Below are positions 8,234-17,003 of a stretch of DNA of 64,000 bases, in pieces. Positions within the stretch are counted from its first letter, which is position 1. Each line of letters begins with the position of its first letter. This DNA is from Arthrobacter sp. OV608 (GTDB lineage Bacteria > Actinomycetota > Actinomycetes > Actinomycetales > Micrococcaceae). A program made the position numbers and the translations under genes. The notes beneath the pieces were generated by a model that worked only from the letters and a program-made list of their open reading frames with translations, had not been told where the DNA came from and ran no database searches. The stretch spans positions 310,001 to 374,000 of the forward strand of contig FOEZ01000002.1 of the NCBI GenBank assembly GCA_900110595.1, given 5' to 3'.

Positions 8234-8974
8234 ATGGCCCTCCTCGCTGCCCTGGCACCCACCTTCGCGGCAGTGGCCATCCTCATGCTGCTCACCATGG
8301 CCGTGCTCCGGGGCGCGCGCACGCCGCAGTACTTGGCTCCCGCCCTGGCCATCCTCCGCGGGGCCGCCCAGCTGTCCCTCATCAGCCTGGTGCTGGGCGG
8401 CATCATCACCGATCCGCTGTGGGTGGCGGCCGCGCTGGTGGTGATGTTCAGCGTGGCTGCCGTGACGGCAACCCGCAGGCTGGGCTGGTCGGGGCCGCGG
8501 TTTTTGGTGGTGGCAGGGACCATGGCCCTGGGGATTGCGGTGACGCTCGGCGTCGTGTTCGGCACCGGGGCGGTGGCACTGGAGCCTCGGTACGTCCTGG
8601 CTGTGGGCGGCATTGTGATCGGCAACTGCATGACCATCGCCGTCCTTGCCGGGCACCGGTTCTACGACGCCGTCCGGGAACAGTGGGACCAAGTGGAAGG
8701 CTGGCTTGCCTTGGGTGCCACGGCCCGGCGGGCCACACTGACCCAGGCGCGGAACTCGGTGCACGCGGCCCTGATCCCGTCCACTGACCAGACCAAAACC
8801 ACCGGCCTGGTGACCCTGCCCGGTGCGTTTGTTGGAGCGATCTTCGGCGGCGCGTCCCCGTTCGAGGCCGGCCGCTTCCAGGTGGTGGTGTTGGCGTCCA
8901 TCATGGCGGCCGGTTCGATCACCGCCGTCGCACTGATCCGGACCCTGGGTGCAGTGAAGGTGCGGCCCGCCTAG
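8234..8974 (+). CDS. fetB: FetB-like (UPF0014) ABC transporter permease
   Basis: 246 residues with about seven transmembrane segments. It carries family hallmarks such as VLRGARTPQYLAPALAILRG-like N-terminal sequence, IVIGNCMTIAVLAGHRF, GATARRAT..ARNSVHAALIPSTDQTKTTGLVTLPG, and GGASPFEAGRFQ. In enteric bacteria FetAB exports iron and protects against oxidative stress. No adjacent FetA-type ATPase is present, so the partner must be elsewhere or this permease works differently. It is divergent from the drug exporter; the 217-bp gap includes a GC-rich hairpin at about 8172-8194. Confidence 0.85.
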   Translation: MALLAALAPTFAAVAILMLLTMAVLRGARTPQYLAPALAILRGAAQLSLISLVLGGIITDPLWVAAALVVMFSVAAVTATRRLGWSGPRFLVVAGTMALGIAVTLGVVFGTGAVALEPRYVLAVGGIVIGNCMTIAVLAGHRFYDAVREQWDQVEGWLALGATARRATLTQARNSVHAALIPSTDQTKTTGLVTLPGAFVGAIFGGASPFEAGRFQVVVLASIMAAGSITAVALIRTLGAVKVRPA

Positions 8975-8986
8975 CGGCTCTCGTGC

Positions 8987-9286
8987 CTAGCCTTCGCACT
9001 CCGTGCAGTATTTCTTCCCGTCCTTTTCGCGCGCCAGCTGGCTGCGGTGGTGGACGAGGAAGCACGACATACAGGTGAATTCATCGGACTGGACGGGGAC
9101 CACCTGCACCTGCAGCTCTTCGCCCGAAAGGTCCGCTCCGGGCAGTTCAAAACTGTCCGCCAGCTCGGTTTCGTCGAGGTCGATCACACCGGCCTTGGGC
9201 GCAGCCTTGTCCGACTTGAGCTCATCAAGCGGTTCGCTGAGCTCTTCCTCGGCAGACTGCCGCGGGGCATCGTAATCAACTGCCAC
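8987..9286 (-). CDS. DUF4193 family protein
   Basis: 99 residues from GTG 9286, with AAAGGAG at ideal spacing. It starts VAVDYDAPR, has an acidic middle (LDELKSDKAAPKAGVIDLDETE) and a C-terminal Cys pair arrangement, FTCMSCFLVHHRSQLAREKDGKKYCTECEG, forming a C-x2-C...C-x2-C zinc-ribbon-like module. This is a near-universal, functionally uncharacterised actinobacterial family. It stands alone, convergent with the FetB-like gene. Confidence 0.92.
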   Translation of the reverse strand: MAVDYDAPRQSAEEELSEPLDELKSDKAAPKAGVIDLDETELADSFELPGADLSGEELQVQVVPVQSDEFTCMSCFLVHHRSQLAREKDGKKYCTECEG

Positions 9287-9351
9287 TGATTCTCCTTTAT
9301 TGCTCTGGATGTTCTTGTTGGAACCACGACACAACCCGGCGGGGCGGCTGG

Positions 9352-9804
9352 TTATTCCCGAAGCACCTGCTCCAGCTCCGCGGTCATCGCGTTGACCAGC
9401 TCTGGCCTGCCGTGGAACTGGGCGGGCGTGTTCTGGAAGAGTTCGATGCCCCAGGCGCCCTCATCCAGCAAGGCCACGAGTGTTTGATGCGCGTTGGTGG
9501 CCGGGGCGATGTCCGTCCGGCCCGGCGGAACCAGCCCGCTGATGGCAGTGAGCAGCACGACGCCGGGTCCCAGCGGCCGCACGGAACGCACCTTGGTGAC
9601 GTACGTGCCCGTGGCATGGTCCTTGAAGACGGGCTCGAGGTGCCCGAAGATCTGGTCCGGTCCGGTGGCGGCACTGCCATCAAACCCGATCTGGAACCCG
9701 CGCTGCGTAAAGAGGTTCGCCATTCCCCGGGCATCCCGCCGGTTCCAGGCAGCGATCAACCCCTCGTACAGGCTGCGGACTTTGTCCAGGTCCGAATCAT
9801 CCAT
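9352..9804 (-). CDS. SnoaL-like / SgcJ-type NTF2-fold protein
   Basis: 150 residues matching the SgcJ/EcaC-type SnoaL-like family: an N-terminal helix (VRSLYEGLIAAWNRRDARGMANLF), then curved-sheet strands with GFDGSAATGPDQI and a typical C-terminal FQNTPAQFHGRPE. The fold is a small-molecule-binding cone used by isomerases, hydratases or carrier proteins, and the actual ligand is unknown. The gene overlaps the upstream alpha/beta hydrolase by eight bases, so the two are co-transcribed and may act on related molecules. Confidence 0.85.
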   Translation of the reverse strand: MDDSDLDKVRSLYEGLIAAWNRRDARGMANLFTQRGFQIGFDGSAATGPDQIFGHLEPVFKDHATGTYVTKVRSVRPLGPGVVLLTAISGLVPPGRTDIAPATNAHQTLVALLDEGAWGIELFQNTPAQFHGRPELVNAMTAELEQVLRE

Positions 9805-10810
9805 CGCCGCCCCCTAAGAACGTTCGGATAGTCTCTGCCATTCTCTGCGACTGCGTCCAGTGCAGATAATGATTTCCTTCCAGGGTGACGATCTGGTGGC
9901 GCTGGACATTCTTCAGGAGGTTTTCCGCCGCGGCTTCCTTTTCGGCTGAATGCTCGGTCTTCTCATCAGCGACGAAGGCCAGCACCGGCAGGTCATCCGG
10001 GTACGTCACTCCCCGGAGGGCCTGGGAGTTGTTCCCGATCCGGGCCGTCTCATCCACCATGGCCGGGTTGCCGAAGTTCCAGTTCATCATCATCCGCATG
10101 CGCCGCAGCTCATCATCGGTGTACGCCTTGCTGTCCGGGTCGGTAATGCCGGGCGCCACTGCGGTCACGGCGCGGAGGACCCCCGTGACGGCCAGGGCCC
10201 GTTGCCAGTTAAACTCGGGCTGCGGCTCCGGCACCGGCTCATTGCCGGGCTTGGGAATGGTGGCATCAATGCCCACCACGGCCGACACTTCCGCCCGGTA
10301 CCGGTTGGCGTAATCAAGCATGTAGAAACCGGCGATCGAATGCCCGGCCAGCACGTACGGCTGCTTCACCTGGAGCTTGGCCAGCACGTCGTGGAGTTCA
10401 TTGCTGATGTTCTCGTTAGTCCGCGGGCTGGCTTCAGGGTCGCTGTACCCGTACCCGAACCCCTCCACCACGATCACGTCAAAGCCATTGAGCGCACGGA
10501 TCAGCGGCTGGAAATCGAGGGCAGGAGCCGGCGTCGACAGACCACTGAGGAGGACGATCGGCTGGCCCTCCTGCCTGTTCCGGTACACGTTCAGGGAACC
10601 ACTTCCGACGGCGACGCGCTCGCCGTACGCCGGCGTGTTCGCCTTTTCGGTCCGCTCCAGGACCAGGTTGACCGCCGTCGAAAGCAGGATCAGTCCCAGG
10701 ATGACGAGGGCCGCGATCCCGGCACGGCGCAGCCCGCGCCGGGGCTTTTTGGACACCCCGGCGCGGGCTGCTTCAGGCTGGTTGGAAACCTCTCGAGGAA
10801 GTGGACGCAT
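9797..10810 (-). CDS. Membrane-anchored alpha/beta hydrolase
   Basis: 337 residues. A basic N-terminus and one hydrophobic anchor (about 30-50) are followed by an alpha/beta hydrolase fold. The nucleophile elbow is GHSIAG with Ser158; the oxyanion region is LLSGLSTPAP; the probable catalytic His lies in GNHYLHW near the C-terminus. The catalytic domain would face outward. Substrate unknown; it resembles generic haloperoxidase/esterase-like proteins. AAAGG precedes ATG 10810. It is translationally linked to the SnoaL-like gene. Confidence 0.88.
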   Translation of the reverse strand: MRPLPREVSNQPEAARAGVSKKPRRGLRRAGIAALVILGLILLSTAVNLVLERTEKANTPAYGERVAVGSGSLNVYRNRQEGQPIVLLSGLSTPAPALDFQPLIRALNGFDVIVVEGFGYGYSDPEASPRTNENISNELHDVLAKLQVKQPYVLAGHSIAGFYMLDYANRYRAEVSAVVGIDATIPKPGNEPVPEPQPEFNWQRALAVTGVLRAVTAVAPGITDPDSKAYTDDELRRMRMMMNWNFGNPAMVDETARIGNNSQALRGVTYPDDLPVLAFVADEKTEHSAEKEAAAENLLKNVQRHQIVTLEGNHYLHWTQSQRMAETIRTFLGGGDG

Positions 10811-10845
10811 GAGCCTTTCCGATCCATCCGACCTATATATTGCGC

Positions 10846-11220
10846 CTAGGCAGGCTTGGCAAACACAGCAGCACTCATGATTTCGTAGGCCACGAACGGC
10901 TCGTCGCCTTCCACCCAGGCGTCGTGGCCGGCAGGAATGGTGTACGCGTGGCCGGCGCTAACCGTGCTTTGTGTTCCGTCATCCATTCGCACTGTCAATG
11001 TTCCCGAGGCACAGATTCCTACGTGATTGACCTGGCAGCTGTCCGTATGCACCACGGTCTTGATGGTCTCGGACCAACGCCAGCCGGGTTCAAAGGTAAA
11101 CCTGCCCAAGGTGGTGTCCCCGACGTTAACCACATCGACGGCGGTCTTGGGCGGACGGCGCCGCTCATCGGGATCGTCGAATGACTTCGCTTCCAGGGTT
11201 TTTACTGCTTCTCCGGCCAT
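10846..11220 (-). CDS. Cupin-domain protein
   Basis: 124 residues forming a single small cupin barrel. GWRWSETIKTVVHTDSCQVNHVGICASGTLTVRMDDG and the C-terminal cupin motif around AGHAYTIPAGHDAWVEGDEP are visible, with several His that could bind a metal. Such stand-alone cupins may be enzymes or ligand sensors; none can be assigned. The start has a strong AGGAGAAGG site. It lies upstream of the hydrolase on the same strand with a 35-bp gap. Confidence 0.85.
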   Translation of the reverse strand: MAGEAVKTLEAKSFDDPDERRRPPKTAVDVVNVGDTTLGRFTFEPGWRWSETIKTVVHTDSCQVNHVGICASGTLTVRMDDGTQSTVSAGHAYTIPAGHDAWVEGDEPFVAYEIMSAAVFAKPA

Positions 11221-11485
11221 TTCCTTCTCCTGATAGGGAGTTATTGGAACTATTCATCCGGAGCGCCCAGACCGCTCCCGGGCTTCGTTGGCCGGCCCAG
11301 GTGGGGACCAGTGCCGTGCCAACGCTGGCACCCAGCGGTATCAGAGTGCGCCCGGCAGCGGATGGTGTCAATACGCAGGTCTGGCCAACGGCTTCCTGTC
11401 ACGCCAATGTTGCCTTGCGTTCACCAGTACAGGGCAGGCTCGGGTTGTTCCGAACATACTGATGCCCATTTTCAGGAGATTTTCC

Positions 11486-12916
11486 ATGTCCAACACTGTT
11501 TCCCGCCGCAACTTCCTCGGCGCCGGAGCAAGCGCCGCTGCCCTGGGCTTCGCCTTCGCCGGCGCCGGCAGCCTGGCCCCCTTCGCCCGGCCCGCCAACG
11601 CTGCCACCCGCAACGCCTTCGGCTACGGGACGCTGGTTTCGGACCCCAACGGCATCCTCGCGCTTCCCGAGGGCTTCTCCTACAAGCTGCTCGCCCGTTC
11701 GGGGCAGACCGCCACCACCGAGGGCGTGCACCCCTCCGATCCTGACGGCATCGGCGTCTTCGACGGCCCCAACGGCGGTTCGGTACTGATCTGCAACCAC
11801 GAAAACAGCGGAAATGAGCCCTTCCCGGTTCCCGTGGTGGACGGCATCACCTACGACCCCGGCGCAAAGGGCGGCACCTCCACCCTCACCGTGGACGCCG
11901 ACGGAAACCGCGTGGGCCAGTACACCTCAGTGGCCGGTACCAACAACAACTGCGCCGGCGGCATCTCACCCTGGGGCACCTGGCTTACCTGCGAGGAAAC
12001 CGAAGCCCGCGCCGGGTCCGGCACGAACACCAAGGACCACGGATACGTCTTCGAGGTGGACCCCGCCAGCCGTGAGGCCAACGTCGGGTTCGCCAACATC
12101 CCGCTGAAGTTCCTGGGCCGCTACTCCCATGAGGCAGTCGCCGTCGATCCCAAAACCACCCAGATCTACCTCACCGAGGACGCCGGCAACCCCAACGGCC
12201 TGTACCTGCGCTGGACCCCGCCGGCAGGCTTCACTCCGGGCAAGGGCAGCCTCCACGCCCTGGCACAGTCCGCGGGCGGCGACGTGGCAGGCCGGCTGCA
12301 GGCCATGAAGGCCTTCCGCGGCTCCACCCACATCAAGGACCTTTCGGAAGCCACCACCGTGGGCACCCGGTACAAGGTGGAATGGGTGGACGTGCCGGAC
12401 CGCGACGCCCGCACCACGTCAGTGCGCAAGCAGTTCACCAACGACGAGATCACCCGCTCCCGGAAGCTTGAAGGCCAGTGGTGGGGCGACGGCGGGGCCT
12501 ACTTCGTGTCCAGCTTCGCCCGCCTCACCGACGGTTCCGTCAACGAACACGACGGCCAGGTGTGGCATTACGATCCCGCCACCGAATCCATCACGCTGAG
12601 CACCATCTTCGGCGTCAACCAGGATCCGGACCAGGACGGCGCCTTCGACGGCCCGGACAACATCACGGTGGCACCGCAGGGCGGGCTGATTCTGGCAGAG
12701 GACGGCAACGGCGTCTCCCACCTTGTCGGCGTCACCGACCAGGGCATGTCCTACCCGCTGGCCCGCAACGAGTTCAACGACTCGGAATTCTGTGGCCCGG
12801 CGTTCAGCAAGGACGGCAAGTGGCTCTTCGCCAACATCCAGTCCCCCGGCTTCACCCTGGCCATCACGGGGCCGTGGACCCGCGCGTCCAACGCCGCCAC
12901 CGCGGCAGCGAACTAA
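11486..12916 (+). CDS. PhoX-like (DUF839) Tat-secreted phosphatase family protein
   Basis: 476 residues. The N-terminus is a Tat signal (SRRNFLGAGASAAALGFAFA). The mature part shows PhoX/DUF839 features: NHENSGNEPFP, GGISPWGTWLTCEET, RYSHEAVAVDPKT, YLTEDAG, GQWWGDGGAYFVSSFA, GPDNITVAPQGGLILAEDG and a final PAFSKDGKWLFANIQSPG. Family members fold as beta-propellers binding Ca/Fe and often act as phosphatases on organic phosphate. It is shorter than classical PhoX, so the activity is inferred. ATG 11486 follows AGGAG; upstream in-frame sequence is not part of the signal peptide. A strong hairpin terminator follows. Confidence 0.9.
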   Translation: MSNTVSRRNFLGAGASAAALGFAFAGAGSLAPFARPANAATRNAFGYGTLVSDPNGILALPEGFSYKLLARSGQTATTEGVHPSDPDGIGVFDGPNGGSVLICNHENSGNEPFPVPVVDGITYDPGAKGGTSTLTVDADGNRVGQYTSVAGTNNNCAGGISPWGTWLTCEETEARAGSGTNTKDHGYVFEVDPASREANVGFANIPLKFLGRYSHEAVAVDPKTTQIYLTEDAGNPNGLYLRWTPPAGFTPGKGSLHALAQSAGGDVAGRLQAMKAFRGSTHIKDLSEATTVGTRYKVEWVDVPDRDARTTSVRKQFTNDEITRSRKLEGQWWGDGGAYFVSSFARLTDGSVNEHDGQVWHYDPATESITLSTIFGVNQDPDQDGAFDGPDNITVAPQGGLILAEDGNGVSHLVGVTDQGMSYPLARNEFNDSEFCGPAFSKDGKWLFANIQSPGFTLAITGPWTRASNAATAAAN

Positions 12917-12921
12917 TTACC

Positions 12922-12958
12922 AGCGGGCTTGCAGCCGCCGGGGGGCTGCAAGCCCGCT
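12922..12958 (+). terminator. Hairpin terminator after the PhoX-like gene
   Basis: A 15-bp perfect stem, AGCGGGCTTGCAGCC with its complement, and a 7-base loop sit directly after the PhoX-like stop and separate it from the NRPS transcription unit. There is no clear T-tract, as is usual in high-GC actinobacteria. Confidence 0.75.
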
Positions 12959-12989
12959 GCCCGTTCACCATCCGTTCATCGCGGCCACG

Positions 12990-12995
12990 TATCTT
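12990..12995 (+). promoter_or_regulatory. Leaderless-type -10 element for the NRPS operon
   Basis: TATCTT lies six bases before GTG 13002, the geometry expected when transcription starts on the start codon. The same arrangement occurs before the first LCP gene and the S9 peptidase gene. No convincing -35 is seen. Confidence 0.4.
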
Positions 12996-13001
12996 TCGCC
13001 G

Positions 13002-16000
13002 GTGAATGCTTTCGATTCGTCCCGCCATGGCTTTAACGTCCTTGATGACGGCGACGATCTGCACCCGCCCGGACACAATGGGAAGGTGGCTACGTACCGC
13101 CCCCAAATGGCCGGCGCGGAAAAGGCAGCACCGCCCCGTACCCTGGTGCAGGTTTTCGAGGAAACGGCGCAGCGGTTCCCTGACGCGTCCGCCCTCGACG
13201 ACGGCAAGGCCTCCCTGAGCTATGCCGAGCTGCATGCCGCCGCCAAGAAGTACGCGCTGCGGCTGCACAAGAGCGGCATCGGAGCGGGCCACAAGGTGGG
13301 CATCCGGATCCCGTCCGGAACCAACGAACTCTACATCGCCATCCTCGCCACCTTGTTGGTGGGCGCAGCCTACGTGCCCGTCGACGCCGACGACCCGGAG
13401 GAGCGGGCGAGCCTCGTTTTTGCGGAAGCCGGCGTAGCGGCCGTCCTGCGGGCAGGTGAAATTTCCACGATTCCGGGCAGGGACCACCCGTTCCCCTCAC
13501 CCCGGCAGCCCGGCGTCGACGATGACGCCTGGGTCATTTTCACCTCCGGTTCCACGGGCAAACCCAAGGGCGTGGCCGTGACCCACCGGTCGGCTGCCGC
13601 GTTCGTGGACGCCGAGGCCCGGCTTTTCCTCCCGGCGAATCCGGTGAACTCCACGGACCGGGTCCTGGCCGGCCTGTCCGTGGCGTTCGACGCCTCGTGC
13701 GAGGAAATCTGGCTCGCCTGGCGAAACGGGGCCTGCCTGGTACCCGCTCCCCGGTCCCTGGTCCGGACCGGCATGGACCTGGGCCCATGGCTGATCACGA
13801 ACGGAATCACCGTGGTGTCCACGGTCCCCACGCTTGCAGGGCTGTGGCCTGCCGAATCGCTGGAAGCGGTCCGGCTGCTGATCTTCGGCGGTGAAGCCTG
13901 CCCGCCGGACCTGGCGGCCCGGCTCGCCGTGGATGAACGCGAAGTCTGGAACACCTACGGGCCCACTGAGGCGACGGTGGTTGCCTGCGCGGCCCGGATG
14001 GACGGAACCGGCCCCGTGCGGATCGGACTGCCGCTGGACGGGTGGGACCTCGCCGTCGTCGATCCTGCCGGGATCCCGGTCAGCGAAGGCGAGACCGGAG
14101 AGCTGATCATCGGCGGCGTGGGCCTTGCCCGCTACCTGGACCCGGCTAAGGATGCCGAGAAGTACGCGCCCATGGAGACCCTAGGCTGGGACCGTGCCTA
14201 CCGCAGCGGGGACCTGGTCCGCTACGAAAGCGAGGGCCTGGTGTTTGTGGGCCGGGCCGATGAACAGGTGAAACTGGGCGGGCGCCGGATCGAACTCGGG
14301 GAGATCGACGCCGCCCTGCAGTCCCTGCCCGGCATCCAGGGTGCGGCGGCCGCGGTGCAGGACACCGCGGCCGGAAACCAGATCCTCGTGGGGTACCTCG
14401 TGCCCGCGCCGGGGACCTCCGCGGACCTGGACCGGGCACGCGAGCTGCTGGCCGCCCAGTTGCCCGCTGCCCTCATCCCCCTGCTCACGGTGATCGATGG
14501 AATCCCCGTGAAAACCAGCGGCAAGGTGGACCGCCATGCGCTGCCATGGCCGCTGGCGGCACCTGCCACCGATGACCACGTGCTGCCGGACCTGGACGGG
14601 CCTTCGGCGTGGATTGTGGAGCAGTGGGCAGGGGTCCTGGGGACTGCGCCGGACAGTTTGGACGCAGATTTCTTTGCCTACGGCGGCAGCAGCCTGGCCG
14701 CGGCCCGGCTCGTCTCTGCGCTCCGGGTGCGGTATCCCACCATTACCGTGGCGGACGTTTATGCGCGCCCGCGGATCGGCGCCTTGATCGAATATGCCAG
14801 GCTTTCAGCGCCCGACGGCGGCCTGGAGGCTTCGCCGCAGCTGGAACGCCATGTGCGTCCCACCGCCCGCAGATCCCAGATCTTCCAGTTCCTGGCCGGG
14901 TTCCCGCTGCACGTGCTGGTGTCCATGCGCTGGCTGACCTACCTGATGGCCATCAACAATCTCCTGTCCATCTGGGGTGTGCTGACCGGCGCCCCTACCG
15001 TGTCCTGGTGGTGGGTCCTGGCGTCCTGGCTGGTTTTTGTGAACCCGCTGGGCCGAATGGCCGTCTCGGTTGGGGCGGCGCGCGTCCTGCTCCATGGGGT
15101 CGCTCCCGGCAGCTATCCCCGGGCCGGGAAAGTGCACCTGAGGCTGTGGCTCGCGGAACAGATCGCGGATCTGTCCGGGGCCGTCAGCCTGGCCGGGGCC
15201 CCCTGGGTCCCGTACTACGCCCGGGCGCTCGGGGCCAAGGTGGGCAAGGACGTTGACCTTCATTCCGTCCCGCCCGTGACCGGCATGCTGAGCCTGGGCT
15301 CCGGGTGCTCCATTGAACCGGAGGTGGATCTTTCGGGCTGGTGGATCGACGGCGACCTGGTGCACATCGGCCACGTCAGTGTGGGCCCGGGTGCCACGGT
15401 GGGTTCGCGGAGCACCCTGATGCCGGGTGCCCGCATCGGTGCGGGCGCAGAAGTGGCGCCGGGCTCGGCCGTCCTGGGCAAGGTCAAGGCAAACCAGCGT
15501 TTCGCGGGCTCTCCTGCCCAGCGCCTCGGCAAAGCCCAGCAGGACTGGCCAGAGCGGCCGCCGTCGGGCGTGAAGACAGTACTCGCGTTTGCCGCCTACG
15601 CTCTGGCCGCAGGGCTGCTGGCACTGATTCCGTTCGTCTCCGCCGTCATCGGCGCCCTGCCCGTCATCGCCGCCGTACAGGGCCGGGAATCCCTGTACTC
15701 GGCGGGTGCCGCTCTGCTGTGGGCGGTCCCCCTGGCGGCCGCACTCTGGTTCCTGTCCAACATGGTCCTGACGGCCGCCGTCGCCCGCCTGCTGGGCCTT
15801 GGACTCCGCGAAGGCCACTACCGGGTGCGCAGCTTCACCGGCTGGCGGGTCTGGGCCACCGAACGGGTCCTGGACATGGCACGCGACCTGCTCTTCCCCC
15901 TCTACGCGAGCCTGTTCACGCCTGTGTGGCTGCGGCTGCTCGGGGCAAAAGTGGGCCGGAACGTCGAGGCCTCCACGGTGCTGCTGCTGCCCTCCATGAC

Positions 16001-17003
16001 CACAGTTGGGGACGGTGCCTTCCTGGCAGATGACACCATGATCGCCTCCTATGAACTCGGCGGCGGCTGGATGAGGATCGCCCCGGCGAAGATCGGCAAG
16101 CGCGCCTTCCTTGGCAATTCGGGGATGACCGGGGCCGGACGGAGCGTGCCGAAAAACTCGCTGGTTGCGGTGCTGTCCGCGACGCCGGCGAAGGCCAAGT
16201 CCGGGACGTCCTGGCTGGGCAGCCCGCCAGTGCGGCTGCGCCGGGCGCGGATGGACGTGGATCAGAGCCTGACCTTCCACCCGCCGCTGCGGCTCAAGAT
16301 CTACCGCGCGCTCTGGGAACTGTGCCGGGCTGTCCCCGTGGTCCTCACCGCGGCCATAGCCATCGGCATCCTGGTGGTCCTCGACTGGGTGGCCGGCTCC
16401 GCCGGATACGCCGCCGCTGCCCTTCTCGGGGCACCCGTGCTCCTCGCTGCAGGCGGCGTGGCCGCCGCTAGTTCCGTAGCTGCGAAGTGGCTGCTGGTGG
16501 GCAGGATCAAGGCGGGCGAACACCCCTTGTGGAGCTCATTCATCTGGCGCAACGAGGTGGTGGACACCTTCATCGAGATGGTCACCGCGCCGTGGTTTGC
16601 CCGTGCCGCTGCCGGCACCCCTGCCCTGGTCTGGTGGCTGCGCGGCCTCGGCGCCAGGATTGGTTCCGGTGCGTGGTGCGAGAGCTACTGGCTGCCGGAA
16701 GCGGACCTGGTCACGCTCGGGGCCAACTCCACCGTCAACCGCGGCTGCGTCATCCAGACCCACCTCTTCCACGACCGAGTGATGAGCATCGATACAGTTA
16801 CGCTGGAACCTGGGGCAACCATGGGCCCGCACGGGGTTATCCTGCCAGCTGCCCGGATCGGCGCCGGTGGAACTGTTGGGCCGGCATCCCTGGTGATGCG
16901 GGGTGAGACCGTTCCGGCCGCAAGCTTCTGGATAGGTAATCCCGTCAGCCCGTGGACTTCCCCTGCCACCACCGTTCCTGCCCGGGAGGCCCAACCACAG
17001 TGA
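13002..17003 (+). CDS. Pls/PosA-family non-ribosomal peptide synthetase
   Basis: About 1333 residues. An adenylation domain covers roughly 40-540 (IFTSGSTGKPKGVAVTHRS, NTYGPTEATV, YRSGDLVRY, VGRADEQVKLGGRRIELGEI, KTSGKVDR). A carrier domain follows with GGSSL around 561-565. The rest is membrane segments and two or three left-handed beta-helix hexapeptide blocks (for example VGPGATVGSRSTLMPGARIG, LEPGATMGPHGVILPAARIG). This layout is that of the epsilon-poly-lysine synthetase family, which makes isopeptide-linked basic homopolymers from an activated amino acid without a thioesterase. The amino acid here cannot be read. The start is uncertain: GTG 13002 has leaderless geometry, but codons before GTG 13086 are poorly GC-biased, so 13086 or ATG 13107 is possible. 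Next in the operon are an M1 peptidase and a PPTase. Confidence 0.9.
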   Translation: MNAFDSSRHGFNVLDDGDDLHPPGHNGKVATYRPQMAGAEKAAPPRTLVQVFEETAQRFPDASALDDGKASLSYAELHAAAKKYALRLHKSGIGAGHKVGIRIPSGTNELYIAILATLLVGAAYVPVDADDPEERASLVFAEAGVAAVLRAGEISTIPGRDHPFPSPRQPGVDDDAWVIFTSGSTGKPKGVAVTHRSAAAFVDAEARLFLPANPVNSTDRVLAGLSVAFDASCEEIWLAWRNGACLVPAPRSLVRTGMDLGPWLITNGITVVSTVPTLAGLWPAESLEAVRLLIFGGEACPPDLAARLAVDEREVWNTYGPTEATVVACAARMDGTGPVRIGLPLDGWDLAVVDPAGIPVSEGETGELIIGGVGLARYLDPAKDAEKYAPMETLGWDRAYRSGDLVRYESEGLVFVGRADEQVKLGGRRIELGEIDAALQSLPGIQGAAAAVQDTAAGNQILVGYLVPAPGTSADLDRARELLAAQLPAALIPLLTVIDGIPVKTSGKVDRHALPWPLAAPATDDHVLPDLDGPSAWIVEQWAGVLGTAPDSLDADFFAYGGSSLAAARLVSALRVRYPTITVADVYARPRIGALIEYARLSAPDGGLEASPQLERHVRPTARRSQIFQFLAGFPLHVLVSMRWLTYLMAINNLLSIWGVLTGAPTVSWWWVLASWLVFVNPLGRMAVSVGAARVLLHGVAPGSYPRAGKVHLRLWLAEQIADLSGAVSLAGAPWVPYYARALGAKVGKDVDLHSVPPVTGMLSLGSGCSIEPEVDLSGWWIDGDLVHIGHVSVGPGATVGSRSTLMPGARIGAGAEVAPGSAVLGKVKANQRFAGSPAQRLGKAQQDWPERPPSGVKTVLAFAAYALAAGLLALIPFVSAVIGALPVIAAVQGRESLYSAGAALLWAVPLAAALWFLSNMVLTAAVARLLGLGLREGHYRVRSFTGWRVWATERVLDMARDLLFPLYASLFTPVWLRLLGAKVGRNVEASTVLLLPSMTTVGDGAFLADDTMIASYELGGGWMRIAPAKIGKRAFLGNSGMTGAGRSVPKNSLVAVLSATPAKAKSGTSWLGSPPVRLRRARMDVDQSLTFHPPLRLKIYRALWELCRAVPVVLTAAIAIGILVVLDWVAGSAGYAAAALLGAPVLLAAGGVAAASSVAAKWLLVGRIKAGEHPLWSSFIWRNEVVDTFIEMVTAPWFARAAAGTPALVWWLRGLGARIGSGAWCESYWLPEADLVTLGANSTVNRGCVIQTHLFHDRVMSIDTVTLEPGATMGPHGVILPAARIGAGGTVGPASLVMRGETVPAASFWIGNPVSPWTSPATTVPAREAQPQ

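Noticed and set aside
11221..11485. Possible riboswitch before the PhoX-like gene
   Set aside because: Several short GC-rich complementary stretches exist, but no conserved core of a known riboswitch class could be recognised.
14805..16523. A 572-codon minus-strand frame opposite the NRPS
   Set aside because: No motifs, biased composition, and it lies entirely over a well-supported gene.
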